From contig JAJTTP010000028.1 in assembly GCA_023313575.1 (NCBI GenBank), positions 1 through 64,000 of the forward strand: a stretch of DNA of 64,000 nucleotides, in the 5' to 3' direction. Under the pieces are notes generated by a model. It did no database searches and was not told the origin of the DNA. It saw only the letters and a program-made list of their open reading frames with translations. The stretch is from Eutypella sp. D-1. Lineage: Eukaryota > Ascomycota > Sordariomycetes > Xylariales > Diatrypaceae. Positions 36,315-46,964 of this stretch are shown piece after piece (the first letter of the stretch is position 1; every line of letters begins with the position of its first letter). A program made the position numbers and the translations under genes.

Positions 36315-38066
36315 ATGTCTTCCCTATCGGTTTTACAGCGGGAAGAGGAGGCTCTCGGCCCGTGGCCGCGCCGTCTTCTCCACGTGCCTACACTGACATC
36401 CTGTGAATGGCAGCCCGGCAATGTCTATGGTGGCGTGACCGAGCCCGAGTTCAATGCGATCACGTATACATGGGGGCGGTGGAGGCTCAAGGACCATGAA
36501 CTTCCGAACGTCCCACCTATTGGGATTCGTGGGGTGTCTTGGAATATCCCCCGGGTTCAGCCAAGTCACTTCACCGCTGCTCACCTCGAACATGTTCTAG
36601 GACGCGTCTGTCAAGGAATATCGAAGACTGCGTATTGGCGCGAAATGACCTTGCCGTCGGTCGATTTCGTCTGGCTTGATATCGCATGTATCGATCAGAG
36701 GGAGAACGAGCCAAGGTCTGCCGCCGAGGTTGGTAGACAAGCAGTGATATTCGATAAGGCCAAGCATGTGGTTGCTTGGCTGGGGACAATTCCCATTTCT
36801 ACTCTGAACCCAATACTCTCCGACTTAGACCGCCTGACCACGACCATAGGCGATCTTATTCGCTCAAAGGGCGACCTCCAATCTGCCTTGGCACAACACA
36901 TCCTAGATCAGACATACACGCAGCTCACCCGACTTTCCTCCGACCCCTGGTTTTCTTCCTTGTGGACGCTGCAGGAGGTATACCTCCGTAGTGACACGGT
37001 GTTAATGAGTAGCGATGGCGTAATTGCAACTACTCCCCGAGAACCAACAGCCCCTGTGCCAAAATCTAGGGTACCCCTTCATGCTAATGTTTGGACATTG
37101 CTCGAGTTTTACGAAAACGTATCTATGGGTATAAAGGAGCCGACGATATCTTCCGGGACGTATGGCAAGATTGTCGAAGTGATGAGGAACTCAGGATTGT
37201 CGGCTCTCGCTACAACGAGCGCGCTGGCTGCTTACACTGCCACGGACCATCGAACCTGTATCAAAGACGAAGACCGCGTCTACGGTATCCAGCAGATCTT
37301 TGGAGCCCGGGTTGGCACATCGGCGCTCAACAACCCGCTTGGAGCATCGTATTCTCGCGTACAGCTGGAAATCCAGCTTGGAGAACATCTGCTTCGCTAT
37401 ATGCCTGTCTTAAGTCAGTTGCATCTCTTCACAGAGCCGGCTCCATTCGGCATGGCCTGGCTTGTCAGCAGGAAATCATCGGTACCTACAGATCTGATGG
37501 GAGTGGTCGCTACTCGCGGTGCAGCACAACAAACCGATCTTAGCGAGGAGACGTCTCTTTGTAAGCTTTCTATCGCCAAGGTGGGCCAAGACACGTGGGG
37601 CCATTTCAAGGGGCTATACTGCAGCTTTTCCTCGCTGCACCAGCAGAGTACGAAGTTTTTACAAAGTGACCTCCTGGGAGAGTCGTTTTCAAGAGATAAC
37701 TTCCTAACAATTCATCTGGATACTGTGCCGGAGCTCGCGGCATCTCCTGGATACCCCGGTAGCGGTTTCATGCCAGTTCCGCGCGGCCAGTGCCAAGAAC
37801 GGCTTGCTGTCTGGTTGATGCAGACTTTCCCGGAAGATGAACTAGGCGTCTTGCTGCTCGGATCACGTGCGGCTACATATCTTACAGCAATGATAGGTCT
37901 GCTAGTGCTTCGTCGAAGAACGTCGGAGTTGACGTATCATCACCGCATCGGCGTCTGCTGGTGGCACCTATCTTACACCACAGTAGGAGGGGTGTACTTG
38001 CCGGGAGGCCAGTTCTTAAGTGGCATCGGCCAACCCTGGCAAGAAAAGACTTGTTACTTTGGGTGA
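36315..38066 (+). CDS. HET-domain protein (intact)
   Basis: A 583-residue protein with an N-terminal heterokaryon-incompatibility (HET, PF06985) domain, a fungal cell-death effector domain used in non-self recognition. The three conserved blocks are visible: FNAITYTWG at about 45-53; VDFVWLDIACIDQRE at about 115-130 followed by AAEVGRQAVIFDKAKHVVAW; and DPWFSSLWTLQEVYLR at about 209. The rest has no domain I recognise. It is a single exon; the start is the first Met after an upstream stop. A GTGAG occurs at the stop codon, but no in-frame acceptor was found, so the end at 38066 is preferred. It stands near GNAT and nuclease genes without an obvious partner. Confidence 0.87.
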   Translation: MSSLSVLQREEEALGPWPRRLLHVPTLTSCEWQPGNVYGGVTEPEFNAITYTWGRWRLKDHELPNVPPIGIRGVSWNIPRVQPSHFTAAHLEHVLGRVCQGISKTAYWREMTLPSVDFVWLDIACIDQRENEPRSAAEVGRQAVIFDKAKHVVAWLGTIPISTLNPILSDLDRLTTTIGDLIRSKGDLQSALAQHILDQTYTQLTRLSSDPWFSSLWTLQEVYLRSDTVLMSSDGVIATTPREPTAPVPKSRVPLHANVWTLLEFYENVSMGIKEPTISSGTYGKIVEVMRNSGLSALATTSALAAYTATDHRTCIKDEDRVYGIQQIFGARVGTSALNNPLGASYSRVQLEIQLGEHLLRYMPVLSQLHLFTEPAPFGMAWLVSRKSSVPTDLMGVVATRGAAQQTDLSEETSLCKLSIAKVGQDTWGHFKGLYCSFSSLHQQSTKFLQSDLLGESFSRDNFLTIHLDTVPELAASPGYPGSGFMPVPRGQCQERLAVWLMQTFPEDELGVLLLGSRAATYLTAMIGLLVLRRRTSELTYHHRIGVCWWHLSYTTVGGVYLPGGQFLSGIGQPWQEKTCYFG

Positions 38067-38242
38067 GATACGATCTAGACGAGAAGAGGCTTATGTCGAG
38101 AAACGATGGGAACCGTCTTGCAAGTGGTCGACCTGTAACTGTACAAATGTTTCAGGACGGGTGTATCAAAGACATAATACCCCCCCTTGGTACGATTTAT
38201 ACCTGACTGTGACAAATTAAAGCAGTTTTACAGCATTCGGCC

Positions 38243-38827
38243 CTATGGATTCTCCTTGTGGTTATCATAACCAGTACCATCGTGACCATAACTCGGATGC
38301 CCCCTCCCTTTCCTTTCCATGACTGCAAGCCCTTCACCTTTTCGTGGTTCGATCAGCTCCATGCCCATGAGCTTTTGGTAGAATGGCACAGATCTCTCCC
38401 AGTCTCCCGTGAACAGCAGGCTTCGTCTCAGATCCGGCATTGCCTCAAGAACCTCCTGGACGCACGAAACTAACCAGCTTCCTAGGCCTTTTCCCTGGTA
38501 TGTTGGGTCAACCCATACGTCTGTGAGATAGGCAAATGTCACAAAGTCGGTAACACATCGGGCGATGCCAATGAATTTCAACTGTGGAGTCGAGTTGGCT
38601 GGCCTGGCTGAGTCGTCGATTTGAGACTGTTCATATAGACCGAAGGTGAGCGAGTTGTCAAGCATTTCCCGCGTGGCTTCGGGTGAAAGCGTTTTGGTCC
38701 AGTACATGTCTTCGGACTCGAAAACCTGGATAAGTTCCGGGATGGGAATGCGACTGGGGTCGGTGGACACGAGAAATTGGTCCCTTTTCCAAGATCGCGC
38801 CTGGAGATTCGACTTTGTGGCCGACAT
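38243..38827 (-). CDS. GNAT-family N-acetyltransferase
   Basis: Single-exon protein of 194 aa if started at MSATKSNLQ. An upstream in-frame Met at 38908 would add 27 residues, but the shorter start fits the family better. GNAT enzymes transfer acetyl from acetyl-CoA to amines. The acetyl-CoA-binding motif A is DVWVDPTYQGKGLGSWLV (the QxxGxG type), preceded by the beta strand FVTFAYLTD and followed by LLFTGDWERSVPFYQKLMGM, as in the fungal YWT/GNAT group. It converges with the HET gene with 176 bp between them. Substrate unknown. Confidence 0.85.
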   Translation of the reverse strand: MSATKSNLQARSWKRDQFLVSTDPSRIPIPELIQVFESEDMYWTKTLSPEATREMLDNSLTFGLYEQSQIDDSARPANSTPQLKFIGIARCVTDFVTFAYLTDVWVDPTYQGKGLGSWLVSCVQEVLEAMPDLRRSLLFTGDWERSVPFYQKLMGMELIEPRKGEGLAVMERKGRGHPSYGHDGTGYDNHKENP

Positions 38828-41111
38828 GATGGATTTCTCGATTAATTGGAAGGCTGGTGCGCGTTCGTTAACTATCTCAAAGGATAAGGATGAAATAAGG
38901 GGCGGCATTGATGTGCTTCAGGGGTAACGGGAGACTACACTAGCATTAACAAATCACCAGTGTGGTGTACTGACTCATCGCGTTCTCGGGCTTTACTATA
39001 AGCCCCGCATGTTACCGATCGCCTTCTTCTTGCCAAGACGGATTAGAAGTTAGCTTCGTAAATTCCGTCATCGCCCCTCGAGCCCTACTGTGGGGCAGTT
39101 ATTGGAGCCAAGGCCGTACTAGACTAACCGCCCAGATCTCTACTCCTCCCATAGACTTAACCCAGTACAGCATCTTTGTCCTTGGCTATCCAATACTAGT
39201 CCCTACCAAGGGCACGTCGCTATAGCTCGAAAGTGTAGATCTAAGCACGACATCGGACGGTAGAAAAGTCATGATGCCGGGATTACACTCACGCTATAGC
39301 ACGGAGATAGTGGTCCGAGATCGGCTCCCAACCAACGAAAATCTACCGAGGCCCAGTTTACTATGGGTATACTAACCACCGGTAGTTGACTCAGTAGTCC
39401 CAATTTACCAGTGGAAGCCCCCGGGGGTCGGTCCGGGATTTGGAACGGGGATTTACTAGGAGCCGGACTTAGACTGGGAGGCCGATCCGACGGTCTTGTC
39501 CTCGTTATAAGCCCCACGTCCGAAGTCACTCGAAAAGCAATAGTAGCACGATCGGTATTAATGAATTTCGGTGAAAGGGCTCCTTTGGCTATATAGCCAG
39601 GCTGTCTGACTTTCCTTGACAGTGTGTGTATCGCATCGCTTAGAGAAGGGATGGAATATGCGTCGTCCTAACCTGTAATGATTTTCAACACGCATTGACT
39701 TCCCTCCCTCTTGAGTTCCAAGCATTACCCGTAGCTTCGTCATCATAGGTTCGATTAGGGGCTCCGAAGAGCAAACAGGTAGGAAGCAGTGTTCCTTGTG
39801 AAAAGTGGGCGCATACATCTACGCCCACCAGGACATCTCGGGTCCCTAGGAAAGGTTGGTGGAAAGTGCGTCGCCCCCCGGGAGTCCAGATGGATTCTAA
39901 GTTATAATGGTGCAGCCAGTCAAAACCGGGGTTTATATTTGGACAGAATCAGCCTGCTATTAGCCGAAAACGATATCTTACACGAGGAAGTATCTACATT
40001 CATCAAGTAACAGGCATGTCTCTTACTTCAAGGCGCATGGGCCGGCCGTGATTTATTAACTAAAGACAAGTTTAGATTAAGATTATTAGGGCCGTGCAAT
40101 CGAGACGGTCCATCCGCGAATCGAATGACCGTTAATATCCCTGGGCGATGGCGAATATGGATTGGTACTCTCCCAACCGTTCGAGCCATGTTGCTATACG
40201 ACCTTTATTCACGTTATCGTTGCTGAAGGTATCGGGCCATATCGGGCACGTTATGATATCTGCCAGGAAACGGTCAAGGAAAATCGTGGCCAACTGTCGT
40301 CGCTCCGTGCGCAAGACTCGCTGCAAACCTTGGTTCGTGAACCCCCAGTGAAAATGCTGGGATAGGATTGGATTGGCGGCGGCCACAGCTGTCCACTTCG
40401 GGCCTTTTCGATCGCGTCCAAAATGGAAGATATATCTGCCTGTGCCTCAGCGTGGGCGTCACCCAAGGATTCTCGCAACCCCGTGTCTCATTTTTGGACC
40501 CGCTCAAGATGATCCATCGTCGTTAGTGCGGTACGATCCGGGATGGTCACGAACGTCGAATGAAGAGGCTGACATAGGCGTCAAATATGATACGCGAAGG
40601 GTCAAAACCCTTGAAGTGCGATGTGTATAACGGCCGAACAAGGTAATCCCTGTGGAAGGAAAAGAAGAAGACGAACGCGATGTACGAGGTTGGGTATGAA
40701 GCGCGGCAAGATCAGGATGATAGGAAGAGAGAAAGGGGAAGCCTTGGCAGACTTTACCCGTCAAGGCACTGAGCTTTCATACCCTGCGTCTGAGCCATTA
40801 TCCTGAACGTCACATCACCTACGGACTTGGCCCACAAGGGTGTCGTTATCTTCGCAATGCTCTGGAGAATGACAGATTCGACCGGCTTTGCCGATGCCAT
40901 ATTTACTACTAATAAAACTAAAAGACGTCGCTTACCCAGTGGAGAGATACTCAGGCGTTACCATCACTAACTCCTAAAAAATTGTTACCACGTGTCCAGG
41001 CTCAGTCCCTAATATCTCCATCACGGGGGATCTTAGACAAATCTTCTTTAGATTCCCTGCGTCATTTTCACCTATCATCGAATTAGCCATCCCCAAAGTT
41101 TATCACTATCA
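38828..41111. other. intergenic, no gene supported
   Basis: About 2.3 kb. A minus-strand stretch at 39269-39529 reads somewhat protein-like (VDFRWLGADLGPLSPC), and another lies at 40132-40510. Neither can be placed in a family or extended by plausible splicing. They may be remnants. Confidence 0.4.
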
Positions 41112-41465
41112 CTACCTCTGCACATTTCCAAACCTCGTCACCCTGTATCCTCTGTCGTCCTTAGACGCCCTTATCAGTACATCGAGCCGCTCACCTACTT
41201 CACACGACCCCCAGAACCCCCAGACCGTCGTCGAGGCTGGGGTGGCTTTTATCCAGTCTGTAGCGAGAAAACCGTCGTTGCCCATATCAGCGACGAAACC
41301 GAGACGTTCATTTCTCTTAATATACGTGGGTTCGTCGGTAAAGTTAGCAAACGCAGTCATTTTAGGAGTGCATGTCGAATGCAAGGCACCGTTATAAGTC
41401 GATGCGAAGGTGTAACTGTCCATTAGACAACTCCTCCTTCGCAGGCAAATTATGATGTCTGACAA
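41112..41465 (-). CDS. small ORF of unknown function
   Basis: A 117-codon open frame. The part from about residue 14 reads like a real protein (YTFASTYNGALHSTC, ERLGFVADMGNDGFLATDW, TTVWGFWGSCEVGERLDVL). It abuts the amidase remnant upstream and could be a separate gene or an exon of a lost one. No signal peptide or known motif. Start uncertain. Confidence 0.3.
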   Translation of the reverse strand: MSDIIICLRRRSCLMDSYTFASTYNGALHSTCTPKMTAFANFTDEPTYIKRNERLGFVADMGNDGFLATDWIKATPASTTVWGFWGSCEVGERLDVLIRASKDDRGYRVTRFGNVQR

Positions 41466-41520
41466 GGACCGTAATGGTGGTCCGCGTAGAACGACTGTGT
41501 CTGAGTCTCGGCATTACATG

Positions 41521-41730
41521 CGTCCGAAGGGACAACGCTTCTAAAGAGTACCCAGGATCCCGCAGTTGTTTGCGTCGCGTCTTTCATAACCAAGTTGTCT
41601 TTGACCAGAATGGACACTTATTGTAGATGTATCCGGTCCTTACCTTCATTATGCTCATCGTCAAGTCGCTTGTCAATCGGAAGAGCATCCGGATCGATTT
41701 CGATAATAGCTTCTACGCAGTGGTCAAACC
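41521..41730 (-). pseudogene. amidase-signature remnant
   Basis: The minus strand carries the first part of an amidase: VEAIIEIDPDALPIDKRLD, then ILVKDNLVMKDATQTTAGSW and RSVVPSDA, which match the segment around the catalytic Lys of the amidase signature family (VKDN..TTAGS). Between these parts the expected GPLHG motif is destroyed and a TAA stop lies in frame (41618-41620). Past PSDA the frame shifts and similarity ends. No serine-rich GGSSGG core is found. Clearly a broken gene fragment. Confidence 0.7.
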
Positions 41731-42015
41731 CCGGAGGTGGTCTTAACAGAAGTGGGTGTGTTCTGTTGAGGTCAAATACCCATCTGAGAGGTGTCTCTAT
41801 AGTTCCAACATTGATCGTCTGGTGGACCTCTTCGCAAGTACTTCCTCATATATTCAAGCACACATATCTTATCTAATTAGAAGTGTTCACAGTCTTATAC
41901 AATGTTAAAACGATTCAAGACGTCATCGAAAGCTATGAGTCTCCTAGCAGATACCGAGGGAGCCGTGTTCTCATTTGCCTAGGCCCTTAACCCCGCATGC
42001 CTGACACTGTCCAAC

Positions 42016-42638
42016 CTAGGACTGTGTATACTCAAAGGGTACACCGACACTCCTATCCTCCTTCCCCGACTTCCTTGCCACTCGTTTATATCGCTTCATC
42101 TTGTCCTCCCAATCATCACCGATATAGTTGATAATGAACTGAGTGGCACTACCTGTTGGCTCTGGAAACGCATGCACAGCAGTTCCATCCTCGTTCTCGA
42201 AACGGCGTACCAGCATGATTGTATCTTCGCTCTTATCATTCTCGTCGAGTGTGCAGAAGAACTCGGTTTGCCATGCGACATCGCTTGGCGTGTCACGCAT
42301 GTATGCAGCGCATTCCTGCAGCGTTTTTCCGGCAAACGGTGACTCGAAAGGTGAAGGAACAGACGGAGAGGTGCCAGGAAGGATGTCCTCGCGCTTCTCC
42401 CCGTCGCCTATATCAATGTACCGCTTCTTGGGCGCGCAGGAGTAGTCCGAACTAGTGACTAGGGCAAGCTTGTAGGCTACCGAGGCTTCGGACTCAAATA
42501 CGCGGCGAATCACACTGTTTATGTACTGGAGGACATTAGAATATGATGTCTGTCAAGGTAGGAGTGATATGCACTTACGTCGGCATCCACCTTCTCGGAA
42601 AGCACGAAGAGTGCGTACGGAGGGAAGGGGCCGGACAT
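42016..42638 (-). CDS. two-exon hypothetical protein
   Basis: Exons 42638-42579 and 42525-42016, with a 53-nt intron (GTAAGT..CTCCAG), give 189 aa in exact frame. The start MSGPFPPYALFVLSEKVDAD reads smoothly into YINSVIRRVFESEASVAYK. Mostly soluble and acidic, with a basic C-terminal KRYKRVARKSGK segment; no signal peptide, membrane helix or motif I can assign. Good intron structure and codon use support a real gene. Function unknown. Confidence 0.65.
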
Positions 42639-43719
42639 CTTGTTGTTGAAGGGACAATGAAGCGCAGAGTTAGGATGCAGAGACCGGATGTGAAGTTTTG
42701 ATTCATGGAAAGCTTATGGTCAAGCATTTGGAATGCTGAGATGAAGAGGATTTGGGGCATTTGATCCAGGCAGAGAGTCTCACTTTCCGTCATCGACCCC
42801 AAAGAGGAGACAAGAACCAACGTCATACAAATGACCCTAAGTCAGGACGAGCTATGAGAAACAGGGATCTCGATCATGGTTACACGACGTGTAGCTAGGG
42901 CTTATCGGTGATTTACTGCAGCCATGGCTTGTCTTCAGTCATGCAGTAACAACAGGTTTATTTATAGTTCTTACATCCCCTCTATTACAAATGTCTCATA
43001 TAGGAATTGTCCAACAAGGCCGACCAGAATACCTGTAGGCCTATTCTATTGGCGTAGGATTTTGAAGGGGCCGTAAAGTGTAAAAACGACGCTGCACAGC
43101 ATGATCCATCTTGCAGATATTGGTGTGGCTATAGACGCCGAACTATTAGCCGGACGAAAGCCAGTATGTTGCTATTTCGGGGTGGAACAGGCGTTTCCTG
43201 GCCTTAGCCTCCGGCCTCTCGCTTACCGGGAGAAAGGAATCACACTGTTCAATTTGACCCAGCCTTACCTACGGAAGATATTAATGTCTGATTAATCGTG
43301 CCATTGGTTTCATGTAAAGCCGGAAATCCCCAGTTCCGGACCTGCTGGTCGGAACTTCTACCCTCCCTCAGGATTGCTGACAGGCCACTTTACAAGCCCA
43401 AAGACCGGGCTGAGTAGCACGCTCGCGATTGCTTCAAGAGAGTACCTAAAGATGAGGGGGTACGGACTTAGTGAGGGCCCTCTCGATTATGCTGACAGCC
43501 AGCCTTCCCCAAGACTACATTTACATCTCTTCGTTCAAAAATAGCTACGCTTTAAATAGGGGTTAGGGAAGGCTGAGACGCGGTTCATGTATATATAAGA
43601 ATGGAAAAGACGTTCATTAGAGTAATATAACTCCTATCTAACGCCAGAGTCTCTTCGTACTCCATCACAGACCCTATAGCCTACCATTTCTATGCTCCCC
43701 CGCCTCCTCTTTCATCACC
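42639..43719. promoter_or_regulatory. intergenic with TATA box of the nuclease gene
   Basis: No gene supported. A TATATATAA box lies at about 43590-43598, some 125 bp upstream of the nuclease start, followed by a CT-rich leader as in many fungal promoters. Confidence 0.5.
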
Positions 43720-44850
43720 ATGTTCAAACTCCTCCGCGCAGCACTTTTTGCCTCGGCCTCTCTAGGAAATCCACTTCTACCCCGGCAAGGGAGAGACTTT
43801 GGAGTCCTCACAGTGAACTGCGCAGGAGCTGAATCGGCATGTAACAACGCCTGCTATTACATCAACTGCCAGGCGGTCAATGACCCTGATGCCAATAGAG
43901 TCGTATATACGGGGCCTCAAAGTCCTGACAACGATCAAAATCGTAGAGAATCCGGCTGCCGAGCAAACATCCCGCAAGACCCGAACCCTTCTTCGGTCAG
44001 CGTATGCCATGCGTATCCATACAGCATGAAGTGGATCCCAGCTCAGAATCAGGGCGAGGCCGAGGATTCGTGGGACTGCGACGAGTGGCCTCCCGCATCG
44101 CACCAGCAGCCTGCATTTTCGTCGAAAGCATACGCCAACAGCCTGCGCTGCATGACCCAAGGAGAAAACCGGGCCATGGGTGCCCAGCTAGGCAACTACT
44201 ACTCCGGCAACGGCAACTTTCCAAACCGTCCACCAGGTGCTATGGCACGGGACGACTTCATGCGAGTCGAATTCGACCTATCCCAGGCTGACACCACCAA
44301 GACCAAGTTTTGCAACACCAACCCCCAACTTGACTGCGGTAGCGATGGCTTCCAATTCGGGTTGACCGCAAAGCCCAACAGCCTGGGCAAGATATCAGCG
44401 CCAATCGACCCGACTGGGACCGACAATCACTATGCGCTGCAGAACACGATATATGCCGATCTGTACGAGTGCAGCGTCAAGTTCACCCGGGACGGCGATA
44501 GGGATTTCCGAAATGCAGTATTAAGTGACTGGCGGAATCAGGACATAGCAAGTCCTGATTGCAGTGTACAAGACGCTACAGGAAATTGTAACCTTGAGGG
44601 CCTCCCGAAGAACCTAACTATCTTTAAAACTGGCAATCTCGGATCAGTTATAGGGTTTGAATATGCTTCTGGAGAGCAAGGCAGTAACGTCAACTTCTTC
44701 AGTTGGAACACCGAAACTGAAGGTGCAGGCAAGGGGCCCGGTACCAACAATGGTGATTCGTCCCCGTATTGCGAAGTTGGGGCAGTTTCCGGTACCACGC
44801 AAGATGTCGAATGTTACTTTCCTTGCTTCGAGAACGCAGACGGTCAGTAG
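43720..44850 (+). CDS. secreted NucA/NucB-type nuclease
   Basis: A 376-residue single-exon protein. It begins with a signal peptide (MFKLLRAALFASASLGNP) and a short LPRQG sequence that may be a processing site, so it is expected outside the cell. The central block CDEWPPASHQ (residue 119 on), followed by NSLRCMTQGENRAMGAQLGN, matches the deoxyribonuclease NucA/NucB domain (PF14040), whose CDEYP..A core is catalytic. Many paired cysteines (CNNACYYINC, CSVQDATGNC, CYFPC) suggest disulfides. The C-terminal part has no named domain. A nutritional or competition role outside the cell is possible. Neighbours give no further hint. Confidence 0.8.
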   Translation: MFKLLRAALFASASLGNPLLPRQGRDFGVLTVNCAGAESACNNACYYINCQAVNDPDANRVVYTGPQSPDNDQNRRESGCRANIPQDPNPSSVSVCHAYPYSMKWIPAQNQGEAEDSWDCDEWPPASHQQPAFSSKAYANSLRCMTQGENRAMGAQLGNYYSGNGNFPNRPPGAMARDDFMRVEFDLSQADTTKTKFCNTNPQLDCGSDGFQFGLTAKPNSLGKISAPIDPTGTDNHYALQNTIYADLYECSVKFTRDGDRDFRNAVLSDWRNQDIASPDCSVQDATGNCNLEGLPKNLTIFKTGNLGSVIGFEYASGEQGSNVNFFSWNTETEGAGKGPGTNNGDSSPYCEVGAVSGTTQDVECYFPCFENADGQ

Positions 44851-45718
44851 GCGATTACGCTTACCATGTTTCATTAAGGGGGGCACTGTGGGTGTTCACT
44901 GAACGAGATTCAACCAGGTCTGTTTACATGTTGATTATATGCGAGTGCCTAACAAGTAAGGATGAGGCAAACTGTAAGGTTTATTGAGATTATATAACCA
45001 CCTAGCCTTCCATTCTTGCCAGGCGACAACGTACTCAATGGTGGGACGTGTCTGTTAATTCAATCTCTTATCGGAAAGCTTGTCAGTTTCATAGTATCTC
45101 CATTCGTTGTCGTCACCCTCGACGAAGACCTGGCCTGGCATAGGTCATCCATGATTGTATGAGGCAAGTCCCTGGGGCGGCCTAGACAGATAAGCGACAG
45201 AGATAACCCGGTGTACTCGCTAATGCCATGGAGGTTTCAAATCGTAGGTTTGTTCTCCGACTCGTCGGATGACCGAGCGGGCTGGCATTTTGCTGAGACC
45301 ATTTCTCGGCCGGATGATCCGGGAGATGATATCCTTTGCGGAGCTCAAGGTAAGCAAAGTCACTAACAGGTATCACTAACAGGTAACCTTTTACCCTTTT
45401 TAACTTAGCAGTAGTGCATGCCGTGATGTCAACATTTTAAGTGTTCATTCTTTATATATTATTATCTAGGTTGTGCTAGGTCATGCCTTTTTTTTAGCTG
45501 CCTCTGGAGCAATGTCGCAATAACTCGGAGTCTTGCGTGCCCCCCCGCAGCCGCGATTTTAGTCCGGCTCCGGCGGCGCTAATGGGTATAAAAAGGGGCT
45601 GGGCGTACCCCACCTTGACAGCCGATTCGTAAATGTCGCTTCCTTTCCGACTTATATCAACTTATTCCCAAACAGCCCTGTATATTCGCATCTGGCATTA
45701 TCTTACGCCAATCTAAAA
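44851..45718. promoter_or_regulatory. intergenic with promoter of the glyoxalase-like gene
   Basis: A TATAAAAA box is at 45587-45594, about 125 bp ahead of the next start. Minus-strand bits at 45080-45380 look faintly coding (a short acidic stretch GDDNEWRYYETDKL) but have stops. No gene called. Confidence 0.5.
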
Positions 45719-46564
45719 ATGGCGAGCAACACCTTTAATTTGCCGATTCTGGATCATATCGTGATCTTAGTATCCCAACAGGTACTCCAGGAGTTAACGC
45801 AGCGCCTGGAAGATTCCCTTGCCGTGATCGAAGGCGGCGCCCACGCAGACGGCCTGACTGTTAACAATCTCATCATCTTGCCTGATGGCACGTACATCGA
45901 ATTGATTGCATTCCGGGACAATGTAGATCCCGGACGTCGAAAGCAGCATAGGTGGGGGTCATTGAAAGAGGGGCAGATCGTCGATTGGGCCTACACGCTC
46001 TCAGACGAGAAGGACTTTGCCCAAGTCCAGGATCGTGTTAAAGAGGCATCTTCCGCGAACGGCATAACATACCAAGACCCGATCCCTGGTGGACGCCTAC
46101 GGCCGGATGGAGTGGAGTTGAAGTGGGCAGTCAGCTCTGCCCAAGACGCCTCCCTTAGCCTTCTCTGGCCTGGCACTGCTCCTTTTTGGTGCCTGGATCG
46201 AACACCCCGCCATCTGAGAGTGCCTTATCGTGACGAAGCCACAGGGGCTTCCCCATCTTATACGCACCATCCTTCTGGTGCGCAGGGCGTCTCCCGAGTC
46301 TCCGTCTCTGTGCCTGAAAAGGAGTTTTCGGCCAGCAGTCAGGTTTACGAAGGTGTGCATGGGCCTCCTGTGGAGGATGGCCCTACGGGGAAAGTATGGC
46401 GTTGGGCCAGCCATGCAGGTTCGGACCGAGGAAAGCAGCAGGTGGCCTTGACCGCAACCTCCGACCAAGAGCGACGAATCAGCCTGACGCTTGTCGGGAA
46501 CCAGAACAGCCCTCGCAGTATCGAAGTCCTTCCAGGACTTACGTTCGAGTTCGACATCGAATGA
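45719..46564 (+). CDS. glyoxalase-like domain protein
   Basis: A 281-residue single-exon protein of the Glyoxalase_3/glyoxalase-like group (vicinal oxygen chelate fold). It opens with FNLPILDHIVILVS, the typical first strand with a metal-ligand His, followed by ADGLTVNNLIILPDGTYIELIAF, where the Glu would be the second ligand. The remainder fits the long fungal version with a C-terminal beta half (FEFDIE end). It probably acts on a small molecule in the cytosol. Its own TATA box lies 125 bp upstream. Substrate unknown; no cluster partners visible. Confidence 0.8.
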   Translation: MASNTFNLPILDHIVILVSQQVLQELTQRLEDSLAVIEGGAHADGLTVNNLIILPDGTYIELIAFRDNVDPGRRKQHRWGSLKEGQIVDWAYTLSDEKDFAQVQDRVKEASSANGITYQDPIPGGRLRPDGVELKWAVSSAQDASLSLLWPGTAPFWCLDRTPRHLRVPYRDEATGASPSYTHHPSGAQGVSRVSVSVPEKEFSASSQVYEGVHGPPVEDGPTGKVWRWASHAGSDRGKQQVALTATSDQERRISLTLVGNQNSPRSIEVLPGLTFEFDIE

Positions 46565-46964
46565 AGAGTAGCATGTGGCTTGCTAATGTGGCAGGATCTA
46601 GTAGTCATGGGTGTTGAGATGGAGGATGCGACTAGATCGACTGGAAGGTTTAGCTATCTCTGGTAGGAGGAAGACGTCTTATATGCACGATAGTCGCCTT
46701 TCACCTTTAACTTCAGCAGCATGTGGCACACGTTTGTTACCACAGGTCGCGCGTGGAGGAATTGATGTGTAGTGTTTCACGTTACGATAAGTTCGCACGG
46801 GGGAGGGAGGACCCATACTACCACTTTATTGCCTTTATGTCTTCCAGTTATTAGGACAGTCGACGTAGGCCCTTTTTAAGCACATGCCTTAATACCGTGA
46901 ACAAATTCGGAACCAGCCATACTCCTCCCCCGTAAAGGTGCTACCAGGTGGAATTTACCCATTA

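Noticed and set aside
38020..38220. Extra 3' exon for the intact HET gene
   Set aside because: A GTGAG donor exists at the stop, but the phase does not match the TTTCAG acceptor that would reach this frame; the gene is left ending at 38066.
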